Shown: positions 35,619 through 46,691 of the stretch, piece by piece | Layout: each line of letters begins with the position of its first letter | Numbering within the stretch: position 1 is the first letter of the stretch | Assembly (NCBI GenBank): GCA_026874595.1 | Contig: CM049306.1 | Coordinates: 93,983,642 to 94,047,641, forward strand | DNA from: Sipunculus nudus | Lineage: Eukaryota; Annelida; Sipuncula; Golfingiida; Sipunculidae | Length of the DNA stretch: 64,000 bases | Reading direction: 5' to 3' | The notes under the pieces: model-generated | The model's input: the letters and a program-made list of their open reading frames with translations, nothing else | What the model was told of the DNA's origin: nothing | Database searches by the model: none | Translations under genes and position numbers: made by a program

Positions 35619-35650
<32 letters not shown>
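35619..35650. repeat. (AT)n microsatellite
   Basis: About 32 bp of AT dinucleotides; a poly-G run of about 17 bases follows at 35870-35887. Confidence 0.95.
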
Positions 35651-35654
<4 letters not shown>

Positions 35655-35939
35655 GATAGGTGTGTCTGTGTCCTCATTTTCAGAAATTCCAATTTGGATG
35701 ATTAAAACCAATAGACTCCCTAACTTTCGTATAACGGGTCTTACAAGTATGGGGTCGTAAGTGCCATATGTGCCTTATGTTCAAAATAGGTATTCAAGAT
35801 GTGGGATTCAGATATTCATCGAGGGATAAATCAGGCTACTTTGCATATAGATATAAGAGCCTAATATGGAGGGGGGGGGGGGGGGGCTGCGTCAGTAGGA
35901 AACCATTAATGTGTTGGTAGTTGTGTTTTACATATTGTT

Positions 35940-36325
35940 CTGCGGGCCCTGGATATGGTATCATCTACAATGCTGGTTCATAAAACCGAGGAACTCCCCG
36001 ATTGTCGCACTCATTTGGAAGTGATCCACGGCCTCGGGCATGGTCCTTCCATTGAGACTGCAAAGATCATCTCAAGTAAACATTGCCCCTCGGACTCACG
36101 ATCTCTCAGATTTGAATCCTTGATTTACAGCTGGTGCGTTTGCAAGTGTTAGAAACGTACACTTATTACAAGGAGCTGCACAAACTCAAACACTGCTGGT
36201 TGAGCAACGCGAAGATGTCATTGGTGAAACGGTTATATTTCGCTGCTATGCTCCAGGGACTGTGTTCAACAAGCGGTCGTCACTCAGGACAAAAGCGTAT
36301 ACTCTGCAAAATGTACCATAATCCA
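35940..36325. other. Complex island with two short plus frames
   Basis: Frames 35955-36152 and 36134-36340 overlap in different phases. Codon texture is better than average but no domain is recognised, and no strong splice context links them. Could be an exon fragment of an unrecognised gene or non-coding island. Confidence 0.2.
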
Positions 36326-36329
36326 CCGT

Positions 36330-37425
36330 TGTTTTTTTAATAATTCACCAGAAGCATAGGTACTCTAGTGAAGAATGCAGACGTACTGTGAAATTGGAAG
36401 GCTTGGACTGTTACAAGTTTCGATTTTGATGTTTGACAGTTGAAATTAGCCATCCTGGCCGTCCAACAAGCCTTAGAGTTCTGAGGATACTAGACATTTG
36501 ATCCTTTCCGCTACCAAGCTGGAAACTGTTCCGCCACTTTTTCATTCAGATATACATCCAATACGCCGTCAATTTAGTTACTTACATGTACCTGGATTCA
36601 TTTTGGACCAATTAAAAGGAACATAACGTGGGTCATCACCAAAGTACCGAATGCGGACGTCTTTATTCATTATACAATATCTCATCGACACGAATAATAA
36701 GAAAAAGGATAACCAATCTATGAATCAGCACTGTTAATTACTTTGTCATAGTATAGAGTCTTCTTCTACTTAACTTGACATACTTTACCCATCTATATAA
36801 TTAATACGCAGTTGGGTTTTTTCTAGACAATGGTTTTCCTGCTTCTGTTCTGATTTGGCCTTCGAAATTCAGCGCAGGTATTGGTGGTGCACTCTTTTAT
36901 TACAAGTTTGTTTTATGTTGCGGGATAATGCCCTATTTATTTGCATAATTAATATTTTTAATATTTTCCCAATAAGTGCCCCAATGTCTTTTGTGCTTTA
37001 AGGTCCTCAACGCCTGTCACATTTTTTTTTCAGGAGGCGCCTTGGAGATTTTCCTGCATTTCAAGGTCACTGGCCACAGAGCGTATTGTGCAATTCGCGG
37101 TCACAGGTTCACTCTACTCCCCATCGATCTCAATACTTCCCTCAGCAGAAAGTAAAAAAAGAATTCTAAACAAAGACCACATATGGCTCCGCTTTCAAAA
37201 CGAGGAGTTTTCAGTTTGAATGACACGACCTGTTTCAAGAATCCGTTCCAATATTTATGGGTTTACATTACCATACATTCATAAATATTTCCATTATAAC
37301 AATGGTTTCAATAGTTAAACCAGCTATGGGGGGGGGGGGGATGCACACACATATTTTTTTTAACGATCCGCAATCTCCGGGGACTTTGAAACATGAAAAT
37401 ATATTACCAGTATTTTTTTAAACGG
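36330..37425. other. AT-rich stretch, no gene recognised
   Basis: Contains a poly-G run at about 37328-37339 and a T10-CAG string near 37024-37034 that mimics a splice acceptor ahead of a GC-richer patch; no frame supports an exon. Confidence 0.4.
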
Positions 37426-37564
37426 TTTTACGAAACAAATTACTCAGGGGAAAATTCTGGACCGATCCGGGATTCGAACCTATGTGGGTGGCGCACAAGT
37501 CCGGCGTACTAACCGCTTCGCTAGAAAAGCAGAATTTTTTCCCAGAGTAATTTGTCTTCGTAAA
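37426..37564 (-). mobile_element. Foldback element carrying a tRNA-like core
   Basis: The arms TTTTACGAA.ACAAATTACTC and its complement (TTTGTCTTCGTAAAA at the right end) form an inverted repeat of about 35 bp, continuing into GGGGAAAATTCTG against CAGAATTTTTTCCC. ACGG flanks both ends (37422-37425 and 37565-37568). Between the arms, on the minus strand, lie a B-box (complement of GGGATTCGAACCT) and an A-box-like TAGCGAAGCGGTTAG. It is the same family as 27023-27334. A pol III promoter inside perfect foldback arms is uncommon and makes SINE versus MITE assignment ambiguous. Confidence 0.65.
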
Positions 37565-37574
37565 ACGGATGAAG

Positions 37575-37881
37575 GTTCTATTAACAGACTAGATTCTGCA
37601 GTCGGACCCTTAAAACCTCCACGTGAATCTACTTATCAGTCGTGCTTAAGTGTACACGTTTCATGTAAACACGGTCATGCTTTAGTGACCTGGTTTCACC
37701 TGGCGATTGGCAGACCAATGCTTACGAATCTTCCACATTGGGAAAAGGACATTTTTCTTTTAATTGTCAAAAAGATATTTAAATATATGAAAAAAATATA
37801 TATTATGTTGATTTTGATTACCTCTAGAATTTAATGGATCGTTCATACGGTTTAACGCTAACCCTCTGCAAATTTTCAGGG
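37575..37881 (+). repeat. Dispersed repeat family C, copy 1
   Basis: Aligns to the reverse complement of 46003-46296: TGAATCTACT(T/A)ATCAGTCGT, GTTTCATGTAAA.CA, GGTCATG, GATT.CGATTACCTC, AATTTAATGGATC and ACCCTCTGCAAATTTTCAG occur in order. It directly adjoins the foldback element, so both may be parts of one composite. A 116-codon frame that starts in the foldback element and crosses this repeat is rejected. Confidence 0.65.
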
Positions 37882-39680
37882 AAAATCCGGATATATCTTT
37901 TTGCGTGAATTTTACCTAGTACAAAACAACGAACCTAATCTGATGTTATTTCTTAGCCACGGACTTGAACCGAATGATGTAAACCTGCAGTTTATCTGGA
38001 AGCCTCATCAGTGTCCGATAAACCTAATGAAAATCAACAAAGCTCAGGAAAAGCATTTAATACTGTAGGAGTCTGCCTATCTTTCCACATTGACAGCTTT
38101 TATTTGCATTTTCGCGTGCAAGAGCCTTTAATGGCATATGTCTTTGTTATCATACCCAAGACTTCAGTTAACAACTTAAAACATCGTTTTTCATGATGTC
38201 CTTTGAGTTTCACTTTATACATATTATCTTTCATAAACTTTCACTTTTCTATATCAAGTGATATAATTTCGTCATAACATTTTCACAATATAGGTGGTTT
38301 ATATATGAAATGATGATGGGAAATGATGATGTTATCCACATGTTGTTTATCGGAAGAAAAAAACATTCTCTTGCAAAATTCGTGTACACTATATTTTCCT
38401 CACGTTTATTTCTTTGTGTAATTTCTTGACTTGGATAATTTGCCAGTCTTTGCTGACTTTTTTTATGGGGAGGAAGTTTCCTGGAGAATCCTAGAACACA
38501 TCTTTATATCATGAGCAAAAGCCCTTGCGATAAAAATATGCGACATTCATTCCTTACCAGTTCATTAGAAAATCATTCATCATCTGGAACCGTGTTTATT
38601 CCACGGATGCATCTAATTGATTTTATTGTACAGACGAATTTAATCGTCCGAATCAGCTCATACCTCAATTCCATAAACATATTAAAACATCAAATGAAGA
38701 ATACCTGTGCTGTGAGAAGAAAGGTAAAGAAAATCATTCTTGTAACCTTTCTTATAACTGGAAAAAGAAACGGATATTATTCCTGTAGTGCGGTACCACT
38801 GTACACAGGTTTCAGTCACCTTGGTTATATTGATTTTTTTCGGCTGCTACTGTCATCTTTCCGATGGTGGCTCTCTTTTCTTAGAGTCTGAAACCTAGGT
38901 AACACAAAGTTAAAATAGTATTTCTATAGAAGTGTATTCAATGTGGTAAAACACCTCATTTTACAAGTAATCTTCTGTATTTATAGACATCCAATTTACC
39001 TCGTAAAGAAAAATAGTATCATCTTCATATTGCAGGCAGTGATTTCCCCCTTTTCACACTTGGTAATATTAACATTTGATAGGTCAATTTTTTTTCAGGA
39101 CAAATTATTTCATCCAGTACATGACACATGGCATTTACAAGTGGGAGATCAAAGCAGCTTGCTTGTGAAGACAAGGTTTACAGTTAGAGAAATGTCGCCG
39201 TGAACGTCAACGATACACCATTTTGTATATAGGCTTAGGAGTAGCAAATATTGATGTTATTATTAAATACCTCCGGGCACAGTTATTACCGTAATTACAG
39301 TAATATATCCCAGGTCCATCATTGCAACTAGACATTGACCCGTGCTACTATATTCTTTATGATCATAATTACTCTGGAAATAACTAATTGATTTAGGTTA
39401 TGCCATCTAGTTTTAACGGTTCCACCATTTTTATATGTTTTATCCTTTTATAGTAAATGTTATGTTTATGATATTTCTATGGTGCAATTATATGCACACT
39501 TCAAATCATACCTCGAATACTATTTTCCAGTCCGTATGCCGTATTCGATATACAAGACTCCTTGTTTATATACTAGACTTGTATCAAATCCGTTATTGAA
39601 TTCGTTACAAGTCCGATATTGAATTCGTATCTCGTGTCCAGAAGATACAGCTTGCTTTTGAAATCTGAGGAACCGGAATC
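37882..39680. other. AT-rich stretch, no gene recognised
   Basis: Holds the longest open frame of the window (38511-38891, 126 codons). Its residues show no domain, it sits in T-rich DNA, and frames this long are expected by chance. No repeat was recognised. Confidence 0.35.
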
Positions 39681-39688
39681 AACTTAGG

Positions 39689-39696
39689 TGACGTCA
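39689..39696. promoter_or_regulatory. Perfect CRE palindrome TGACGTCA (1)
   Basis: Exact match to the CREB/ATF full site. First of four in under 5 kb. Function is inferred from clustering only. Confidence 0.35.
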
Positions 39697-39699
39697 CAT

Positions 39700-41355
39700 G
39701 TCTCAGAACACATACGATGTCCAAACATCGTCTGTTTATACTGACCTGTCCCTTATTTGGTAAAAACAAAGTCTTGAATATATTTACCCAATCAGAATCG
39801 AAATGTAAATGTATCCTGACATTTTGTATGTGATTAAGGAAAAGCCTTTACCTTCTGCAAAGACGTTAGGCAAGAATTCAAGGCCATTTTGTTTGAGAGT
39901 AGAATTTCTTTATTTTGATCTTCAGCGTTTCGGGCATCACTTGGTAGAGAATAAAAAAAAATCGATAAATGTAGATTTGTAAAATGTGATTTCTACCCTT
40001 TTATCAAAATAATTATGTTATTATCATATTGTGCAATGATCATATGAAATATTTATGAAAAATCACACTGAACAATTTAAAAAAATCGCAATCCTGCACT
40101 GATTACTGAAAGTTAGTAAATTTGTGTCCCAACCTTTCAAGCCTTATGGCAAAAAAATGCTTTGTAGCCCGGCACTTTCTTCAGCTCAAGTGGTCAAACT
40201 TGTTTATTACAGTTATGTGGACCATCTGGGGCAGGACCTGTCAGCCACACTTCTGCCTGTTCACACATCCTTTGTAAAAATAAAATTCTTCTAATTGGCA
40301 AAAAGACACCTGTTTAATGAATTCTTAATTGGAACCCTTGTGTGAAAGTGGCGTTCGGCGTCACACGGGAATTAACCGCTCTGTAAGAAGAAGAAGACTG
40401 TATCATTGAGATGTATTTTGGGTCAAAGTTCTTACATGATGACCTGGAATTAATAAAGTCGGAATAAGAAATCATTAAAACATTAACGTGGATCCACTAT
40501 ACCTGATATCCCATCTAACAGATATAAATAACCCCAAATGCTGTATGCGGCCATGAGAGTTCCTTTAATATGGCAAAATGATAAATAAAAGAATCAAAAT
40601 GTCGGCTTGTCTAAAGCATACTATTGTAGTTTTCAACAGGTTAAGTGTAGTGTATACCTGAATATACAGATATACTGAATTGCTTATCTTTACAAAAAAG
40701 AAACCCAGACGGAACAGATTTGAGACAGCACTGTAAACATATCACTTTATTTCATGTGCAGTTCACAATATACATTGGTTCAATTTCTGAAAAGGAATCG
40801 GGTGATGTTAACAGATTGTTGAAACTGCATAATAAATCACAGATGTCATTAAGCAGGCTTAGATAATAGAGACAACGATTTCTGGATCATGAATAGAGTC
40901 TGCAGACGTTCTTCAAACGATCGGGTAATAACAGACCGACAGTATTATTCACAGGTGAGAAGGTTCCACCACAATATTGGTCTGGATGTCAAAAAGATAA
41001 AATGAATCCTGACCGTTCAGAGAATTTCTATATAGACAAAAGGTCTCCGGACGCCCCAGGTTATAACAGATTTTAGGAACACATCCCTACCGAGACGGTT
41101 AACAGAGGTACAATATCGGTATCTTTATCTACCTTGGCGCGACACATGACACACAAAAGTTCCTTTTTCGTCCATTAATGTACCAGTTGCTTACTTCTCA
41201 GACACCATGTCGACAAGGTATATGATCGGGAATGTTTCCCTCGTTGAAGAACTTGTCACACGCATGTATAAACGTTCCCAACGGTTTTTTGCACGTCGTG
41301 TGCAGGCCCAAACTTAAGTCCAGTAACTTTTTTTTGTAAATGATATAAAACATGG
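39700..41355. other. AT-rich stretch, no gene recognised
   Basis: No coding frame or repeat pair was recognised. Confidence 0.4.
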
Positions 41356-41409
41356 GGTTCGGGGATTGGTGGTGTGTTTGCACCAAATTCACTGATATAA
41401 CCTCTGTCA

Positions 41410-41417
41410 TGACGTCA
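41410..41417. promoter_or_regulatory. Perfect CRE palindrome TGACGTCA (2)
   Basis: Second exact full site, inside the start of the tandem duplication unit. Confidence 0.3.
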
Positions 41418-41909
41418 CTGCGCCAGCGTGCCCTACATCCCTAATATAGATCACCATGTTCTAGGTCTACAACGCAGGTGACACTGACATATGTCTTGAT
41501 ATAAATCTCCAATGACAAAGGTTCAACAAATAGTTCACGAAGACCAACGTCATCCCGACCTACATCCACTTATATGTCACCGCCAACTAAGTCCACAGGT
41601 CATCTGGAAATATCCTGTATTTACAATAATCACCACGACAAACGTCAATAATATGGGACACCACATGCTATACACGTGATACGTTATTAATATTAATAAA
41701 ACATAAATCTGAATTTGATGAGTTTTAGTGTGTTTCTATCTGGTACAGTGATTTGACCTCTGTGATGATCGATGTCCCTGAGCTTCATAACGATCTGCTT
41801 CCACAAAGTAGGTCATCGTGACTTATATCCCTAATGTAGGTCACCATGGTCCAGGTCTACACTACAGTTGAACAATACATTAGTTCACGACAACGCACGT
41901 TCAAAATAT

Positions 41910-41924
41910 AGGTCACCGTGACCT
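41910..41924. promoter_or_regulatory. Perfect AGGTCAnnnTGACCT nuclear-receptor palindrome
   Basis: AGGTCACCGTGACCT is an exact inverted repeat of the AGGTCA half-site with a 3-bp spacer, the consensus estrogen response element. Because the array contains many related GGTCACC words, it may simply be an accident of repeat sequence. Confidence 0.35.
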
Positions 41925-42388
41925 ACATCAACATATAGATCACCACAGCCTACGTTCAATTAGGCCATGAGTTCAAAATCTGAATAAAGGTCACCGTGGC
42001 TTCTGTTCATATTAGCGTCACCACGACAAACGTTCAAAGTATAATCCTCCACTGCGTTCTGTACATGTGATAGTATATATTTATCTATCCAGCATATATA
42101 TGCCCATGTACAACCTCAACTGAATTATCATTTCATATTTCAGTTTCTAAACAGACACCAATAACCATGAAGATGGGTCTGCCAGGTAGGTCATATCAGA
42201 CTAAAGGTTACAAAGCGTCAACGAGTCCCATATATGATTGCTTTTTGGCTAAAAAGTGTTTTTTTTTCACTAGCTGCAACCAGACAGTATTCTTTAGGAC
42301 GAGTCCGTATTTTACAATTGTGTTCTTTGCTTTTGGATGAAGTCAAAGAGCGACAAGGGCTCGCTTGAAGTTCAGCGAGATCTTAGGT

Positions 42389-42599
42389 CAGAAGCAAAAG
42401 CGGATCCGGGGGGGGGGGGGGGTGTCCAGGGGGTTCGGACCCCCCCCCCTTTTTTTTCATCAGAAACAACGTTTTTTAAGGGTTTCGGACAAAATTTTGC
42501 GGCCTGCCCCCCCCCCTTTCCAAACCTGGGGACCTTTTTTATAGGGTTTTCATTAGTCCCCTTAGGTTGGACCCCCCATTTTTCCTAAATGCGCCCCTG
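42389..42599. mobile_element. MITE of the GCGGATCC family, second short copy
   Basis: Left end CAGAAGCAAAAGCGGATCC, right end complement CAGGGGCGCATTTAGG. It shares the interior phrase around CTGGGGACCTTTTT and CATTAGTCC with 23857-24047, along with expanded poly-G and poly-C runs (42408-42421, about 42440-42449, about 42508-42517). The right end lacks the GGATC seen in the other copy, so it is deleted there. The 83-codon frame across it is not a gene. Confidence 0.65.
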
Positions 42600-43030
42600 A
42601 GTAGCAGCTCGGGAAGAAGTCGAAGGAGCTCCCAGTGAGTACCGTCAGTGGATCTTTGTTAAAGTCTGCTGTCCGCGTCTTTTTAGGCAAATATAATTCC
42701 CAGCGGGGCCCAAACGATGTTATGATCTCGGACGTTTACACCTCGGGCGATGCTTGACCGACAATCGTGGCATGGGGTAGCCTAGTTCGGAATTAAAAAC
42801 CTACAACAACGCAGCCTCGGTCAACTTAAATTGCATCGGGCGAAACTCGGACGAGTTTTCAGCGGCGTCCTGTCAGACCCCTGCAGAGATCTGACGCAAA
42901 AATGAACTTTGGACTCTCCCGGGCCCTGACCAAAATCTAAAAAACGACGGATGTCTGCCAGATTTTGAAAATGGGCGACGAGCTGGATGCACGACCGGTT
43001 CTAAAATCGTCTTGTTGCTGATGCTTATAT
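42600..43030. other. GC-richer degenerate segment
   Basis: CpG-containing sequence with partial internal inversion (CGGGCGATGC..TTGACCGA against TCGGTCAAC..GCATCGGGCG near 42750-42840). It resembles decayed foldback DNA, but arms are too diverged to delimit. Confidence 0.3.
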
Positions 43031-43162
43031 TTAATTGACATTTTGATTGGACACTTTAATCATGGTGCAAATATCTTGGGACTGAGTACAAGTATAGCTC
43101 ATTAGTAGCTTCTTCCCGGATTGATTCATGTACAATTAAATGACCAAGTAATAGAGCAAGGA

Positions 43163-43380
43163 TGATTGCAAGTCGGTATTTAGACTTATGTTCATATCAT
43201 TTTCAAATTTATAAAGATGTTTATGTCTTTCCTGATGATATAATGGGCACTTATGGAAATAGAAGTGGATATGTTCTATTGAGGACCCACATCTGCAGGA
43301 AGAATTGTCAGTGATATGGCGTTGAGATAATTAGTAGTTTAAATTGCTACATTTCAATCATAATCCCGTGTTTTTGGTGT
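43163..43380 (-). pseudogene. LINE reverse transcriptase C-terminal fragment
   Basis: On the minus strand, the frame reads ...KCSNLN, a stop, LSQRHITDN and then CRCGSSIEHIHFYFHKCP followed by LYHQERHKHL. The pattern CxCGxxxExxxHxxxxCPxY, preceded by an SxLNxxL-like segment, is the conserved C-terminal region after the reverse transcriptase of CR1/L2/jockey-type non-LTR retrotransposons. One in-frame stop lies between the two parts and another ends the frame (TAA) before the expected LLFG-like end. No catalytic RT core was found beside it, so it is an isolated, dead fragment. Confidence 0.75.
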
Positions 43381-43389
43381 TTTCTTTTT

Positions 43390-44400
43390 TTTCAGATTGA
43401 GAAAGTGTTCCTGTTTGATATTAAATGCCTCTTAAGGATGCATTGTTTCCGCCTGTATTGTAACTTAGGCGTAAGTAATAACAACATTTATCCTACCCCA
43501 CCCTTTCATTTATGGAAATGAAACTTTTGTAACCTTTAATTCTCAGTAATAAATATTCAATAACTGTATCTATGTACGTGTAAAATTACAGTTTTCTTGA
43601 GTACTTCCTCTATGGCTTATTATATTAGAAAGAATTCCATTGTACATAGATCTGACGTGCTAAAAGAAATTCAAAATTTATATACCTTTGTTGGCTGTAT
43701 ACGGAAATGTTATTATGTGATCTCAAGAGCGTTCTGCCTTTGAATAATTGAGTACTAACCTCTACAGAAAAAGTGACTAATATCTTAACGATGGCTAAGA
43801 ACCATGGATTATACATGTCAGACCACAAAACGATCAATTAAAATGATTATGTGGAGTACCTTAGTAAAAATTTTAACAGAAAATTCCTCAATTCACTTGA
43901 ACTTATAAATGTCTCAATAAGAAGTCCCGTTGTCCACCGAATTCAAATTTGGAAAGCATTCCTACCAATGAAGATCAAATCTGTATTGTGTAACAGATTT
44001 TGTGTATAAGCAAAATATATTTTATTTTGTGTACACTTGTTTAATCATAAATGTTTTTTTAATCACTGGATGAGATAATACGGTTTACTGTATCAATTTA
44101 CCTCAAGAGCAACTGAGGTGTTCGCCTTCATTTTCTGTTGTAGTTTCATCCCACACGTTTGTACTCATTACCTAAGCCAAGTGACGGGGGTTATGTTTTG
44201 GGCGGCGTTGGTTTGTTTACCTGTTAGCAATATTTCTCAAAATGTTATCAATGGATTTTAGTGATATTTTCAGAATAGCTCGGAAATGATATAAACAACA
44301 ATAGATTAAATTTTGGGGGTGATTCATGCGTGAATAACCCCGGAATGAGTGTTTAATGGGGATTTATAGCACATTTAAACGGGGATACGTGACAATATGG
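43390..44400. other. AT-rich stretch, no gene recognised
   Basis: The first part may contain more decayed LINE sequence upstream (minus strand) of the fragment above, but nothing is recognisable. Confidence 0.35.
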
Positions 44401-44480
44401 TCATCTTTTGAATGGGGAGTCACGACGTAACAGACGTGACGTCATAGAGAACAATGACGTCACCCCGCGTGTACGTGTCG
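44400..44480. promoter_or_regulatory. Two perfect CRE sites 18 bp apart
   Basis: TGACGTCA occurs at 44437-44444 and 44455-44462, with extra ACGT-containing half-sites at 44424-44428 (GACGTAAC) and near 44472 (TACGTGTCG). The segment leads into a GC-rich patch (44560-44610). Paired full CREs are the arrangement of CREB/ATF-responsive promoters or enhancers. No transcription start can be assigned. Confidence 0.4.
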
Positions 44481-44789
44481 TTTCCCTGAAAGGTGTCAGT
44501 AAATCAACGTAGAGCATGGGGGCAGGAAATTTTATACGGAAAAATGCTGCATTTCTGACAATGCCATATTGGGGTAATGGGCTGCCCTGGCGGAGGGCTG
44601 CGCTCCCTGAGCACATTTCTAGTTTAACATGTTATACAACTGTTGTTTCGCTAACCTTGTCAACCGTCATATTCCCATTGCATATCATCAGAATTTAATA
44701 TATAATGAAACAGTTTGTTTTCAAATAATCCTGATTTAGGATATACAGATATATACAGGTGAAGTAGCAGCAATCAGATAAAGATGATA

Positions 44790-44817
44790 TATGTGTGTGT
44801 GTGTGTGTGCGTGTGTG
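44790..44817. repeat. (GT)n microsatellite
   Basis: GT dinucleotides with one C interruption. Confidence 0.9.
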
Positions 44818-45127
44818 ACCGGTTATACCGCCGTCCCTTGCAGTTGTTATTTAATTGTTGTGATCCGTGTTGAGGAATGTGCTGGATTGTAACCTGGATT
44901 GTTAATTTTCGCCAATTTATGCTTTCTATGCAGTAACTAGGTATAATTATACATATGTTGTATTAGTTAGTGTTATATTTATTATCGGAAAGACTGCCAC
45001 ATTCTCATCCCATTTTGTGACGCATTTATTAAACTCGCTCAATCTCAATTGATAAGTACTATTTTTCAATAGCAGGAAAATATTGTACCTGGTTTTGTTT
45101 AAAGCTTGCCGATTGCCGATTAACAGT

Positions 45128-45174
45128 GGCAACTTTTGAACTGTAGAGTTCATATTTTTCTCTCGTTTTCCAGG
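45128..45174 (+). repeat. Direct repeat copy 1 (ends in CTCTCGTTTTCCAG)
   Basis: GGCAACTTTTGAACTG(T/G)AG.GTTCAT, then TTTCTCTCGTTTTCCAG, repeated at 45545-45590 with few changes. Both end in a splice-acceptor-like pyrimidine run plus CAG. Class unknown. Confidence 0.5.
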
Positions 45175-45544
45175 TATGTAATTTTTAGTGTATTTTAGAT
45201 TGAACTTGTGTGTAAATATCATTACGGTAGAGTTTGTCAGTTATTATATAATCATAGTAACCGTTACACTCTTATTTTGCTTCATGTGGTCCGAAAGTAA
45301 GACCATTCTATGGTCAAATGAGGTCATCTGTAATATTGAAAAAGACCATTGATTAATGTGATCCGAAAGTAGACTACTGTGGTCGTCCGATCAGTAATAC
45401 TATTTTCATGTACTTATAGGTGTAAATGCATAATGTGTTGGCGAGAGTAAACTGTAAATTTTGTATGTTCTGTATAATCCTGTATGCCGAGTGCTTACAT
45501 TCTGTACAATCGTGTTGCCGTTTAATTATATATATGACCTGGAA

Positions 45545-45590
45545 GGCAACTTTTGAACTGGAGTGTTCATGTATTTCTCTCGTTTTCCAG
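45545..45590 (+). repeat. Direct repeat copy 2
   Basis: Second copy of the unit at 45128-45174, 417 bp downstream. A second smaller pair (GTG(G/A)TCCGAAAGTA near 45289 and 45359) lies between them, suggesting local duplication of a longer unit. Confidence 0.5.
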
Positions 45591-46002
45591 TATTAAACGT
45601 TTAAAGCACATTCTGTGTTGTGCTTGAGAGCTTGATTTGAGAGACGTATGTGCGGTCCAAACTCTGGTGTGACAACTACTGTTTCACACACCAACCCACA
45701 CACAATATATATACTAGCTGCTCTCGTGGAAAATCCACGGTTCTATCTGATGCATATTTATTAAATGAGCTGATAGGAAGTAAACGATGCATATTTTAAT
45801 CCTAAGCTTTTTGCAGGAACTTTTGTCATGTGTTTCACTTATGATATAAAGATTACTGCTAGAATTCTCCAGAAACTCCACCACCCAAAATGTCAACATA
45901 GAAAGAAAGATTATTCTATTTCAGAAAGCATTTAGCAAAGAAACCTCTTCAGCTTTGGTTCGTTGCATTGTCTTACAGCAAATTATGCAAAATGTAATAT
46001 AC

Positions 46003-46296
46003 AGATTTTGCTGAAAATTTGTAGAGGGGTAGAGTAAAACTGCATCCGTGATCCATTTAATTTTTGGAGGTAATCGGAATCACCATCATATACGATTTTC
46101 TTAACTGCCTTAATCATAATTCCACAAAGGATAAAAAATAAGGGCCTATACCTTTGTCCCCGTAGAAGCCGCCCATTCGTATGCAGTTGTGCTTTCACTC
46201 GCCTGGCGAGTCCGTGTGTCTGAACCATGACAATGTTTTACATGAAACATGCACGCATGAACGAACGACTGATTAGTAGATTCAGGCAGGGGTTTC
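46003..46296 (-). repeat. Dispersed repeat family C, copy 2
   Basis: Matches 37575-37881 in reverse complement and overlaps by similarity with 46692-46882 (TTTGCTGAA.ATTTGTAGA, CC.TTTGT.CCCGT, GAAGC..CCCATTCGTAT, CATGACA.TGTT). A poly-C run of about 17 bases adjoins it (46336-46352). The 124-codon minus frame here lies mostly in the repeat. Confidence 0.65.
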
Positions 46297-46691
46297 AAAG
46301 TCTCAAAGAGATTGAAGACCCTTAGAGGTCTGTGCCCCCCCCCCCCCCCCCACGGGCTTCCTTTTGAAAAAAAACTTGTTTCAAAGAACCCATAAATCGG
46401 CCGAACTATTAAAACATGGTTATCATGAAAAGATACTTCTGAATGTATAAATATCAAAATACCTGTAAACCTATATAACGGTGATCGTGTAAAGGGCCTC
46501 AGCTCTTTGTGTCCACTCAATGGAAAAGTGCTCCCTATTCAAAGATTCATGTGGACATGTGTTCCGCGCTTGAATTTAAAATCTTTACTCCCTTTTGACA
46601 GAGTAAAATTCCTGAACAGGCGATATAATGGAAATTGGGTTCAGAGGGGATTACAGGTCGCCTCCTGGAAAAGCGTGACAGGCGAAAAAAA

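Larger units (their letters stand above)
41360..42075 (+). repeat. Diverged tandem duplication with GGTCACC motifs (unit about 380 bp)
   Basis: Unit 1 (from about 41360) and unit 2 (from about 41735) share in order: AGTGTGTTT, CA.TGAT.T(A/G)ACCTCTGT.ATGA, ATCCCTAAT.TAG(A/G)TCACCATG, TAGGTCTACA, TTCACGA, CACGACAAACGT and ACA(C/T)GTGATA. Short TAGGTCACC/GGTGACCTA words are repeated many times inside. An antisense frame of 70 codons at 41198-41410 overlaps the start of unit 1, which argues against it being a gene. Confidence 0.6.

Noticed and set aside
37484-37834. 116-codon plus frame
   Set aside because: Begins inside the tRNA-like foldback element and runs through family C repeat, so it is a shadow of repeats.
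38511-38891. Longest open frame in the window (126 codons, plus)
   Set aside because: No domain, no codon preference, T-rich context; a frame this long is expected by chance in 64 kb of AT-rich DNA.
41198-41410. 70-codon minus frame with fairly good codon texture
   Set aside because: Its 5' part lies in the tandem-duplicated GGTCACC repeat unit (second copy near 41735), and no domain is recognised.
42144-42185. Possible 42-bp exon (pyrimidine tract + CAG before, CCAG/GTAGGT after, containing an ATG)
   Set aside because: Splice-like signals of this quality occur by chance; no continuing exon or frame could be linked.
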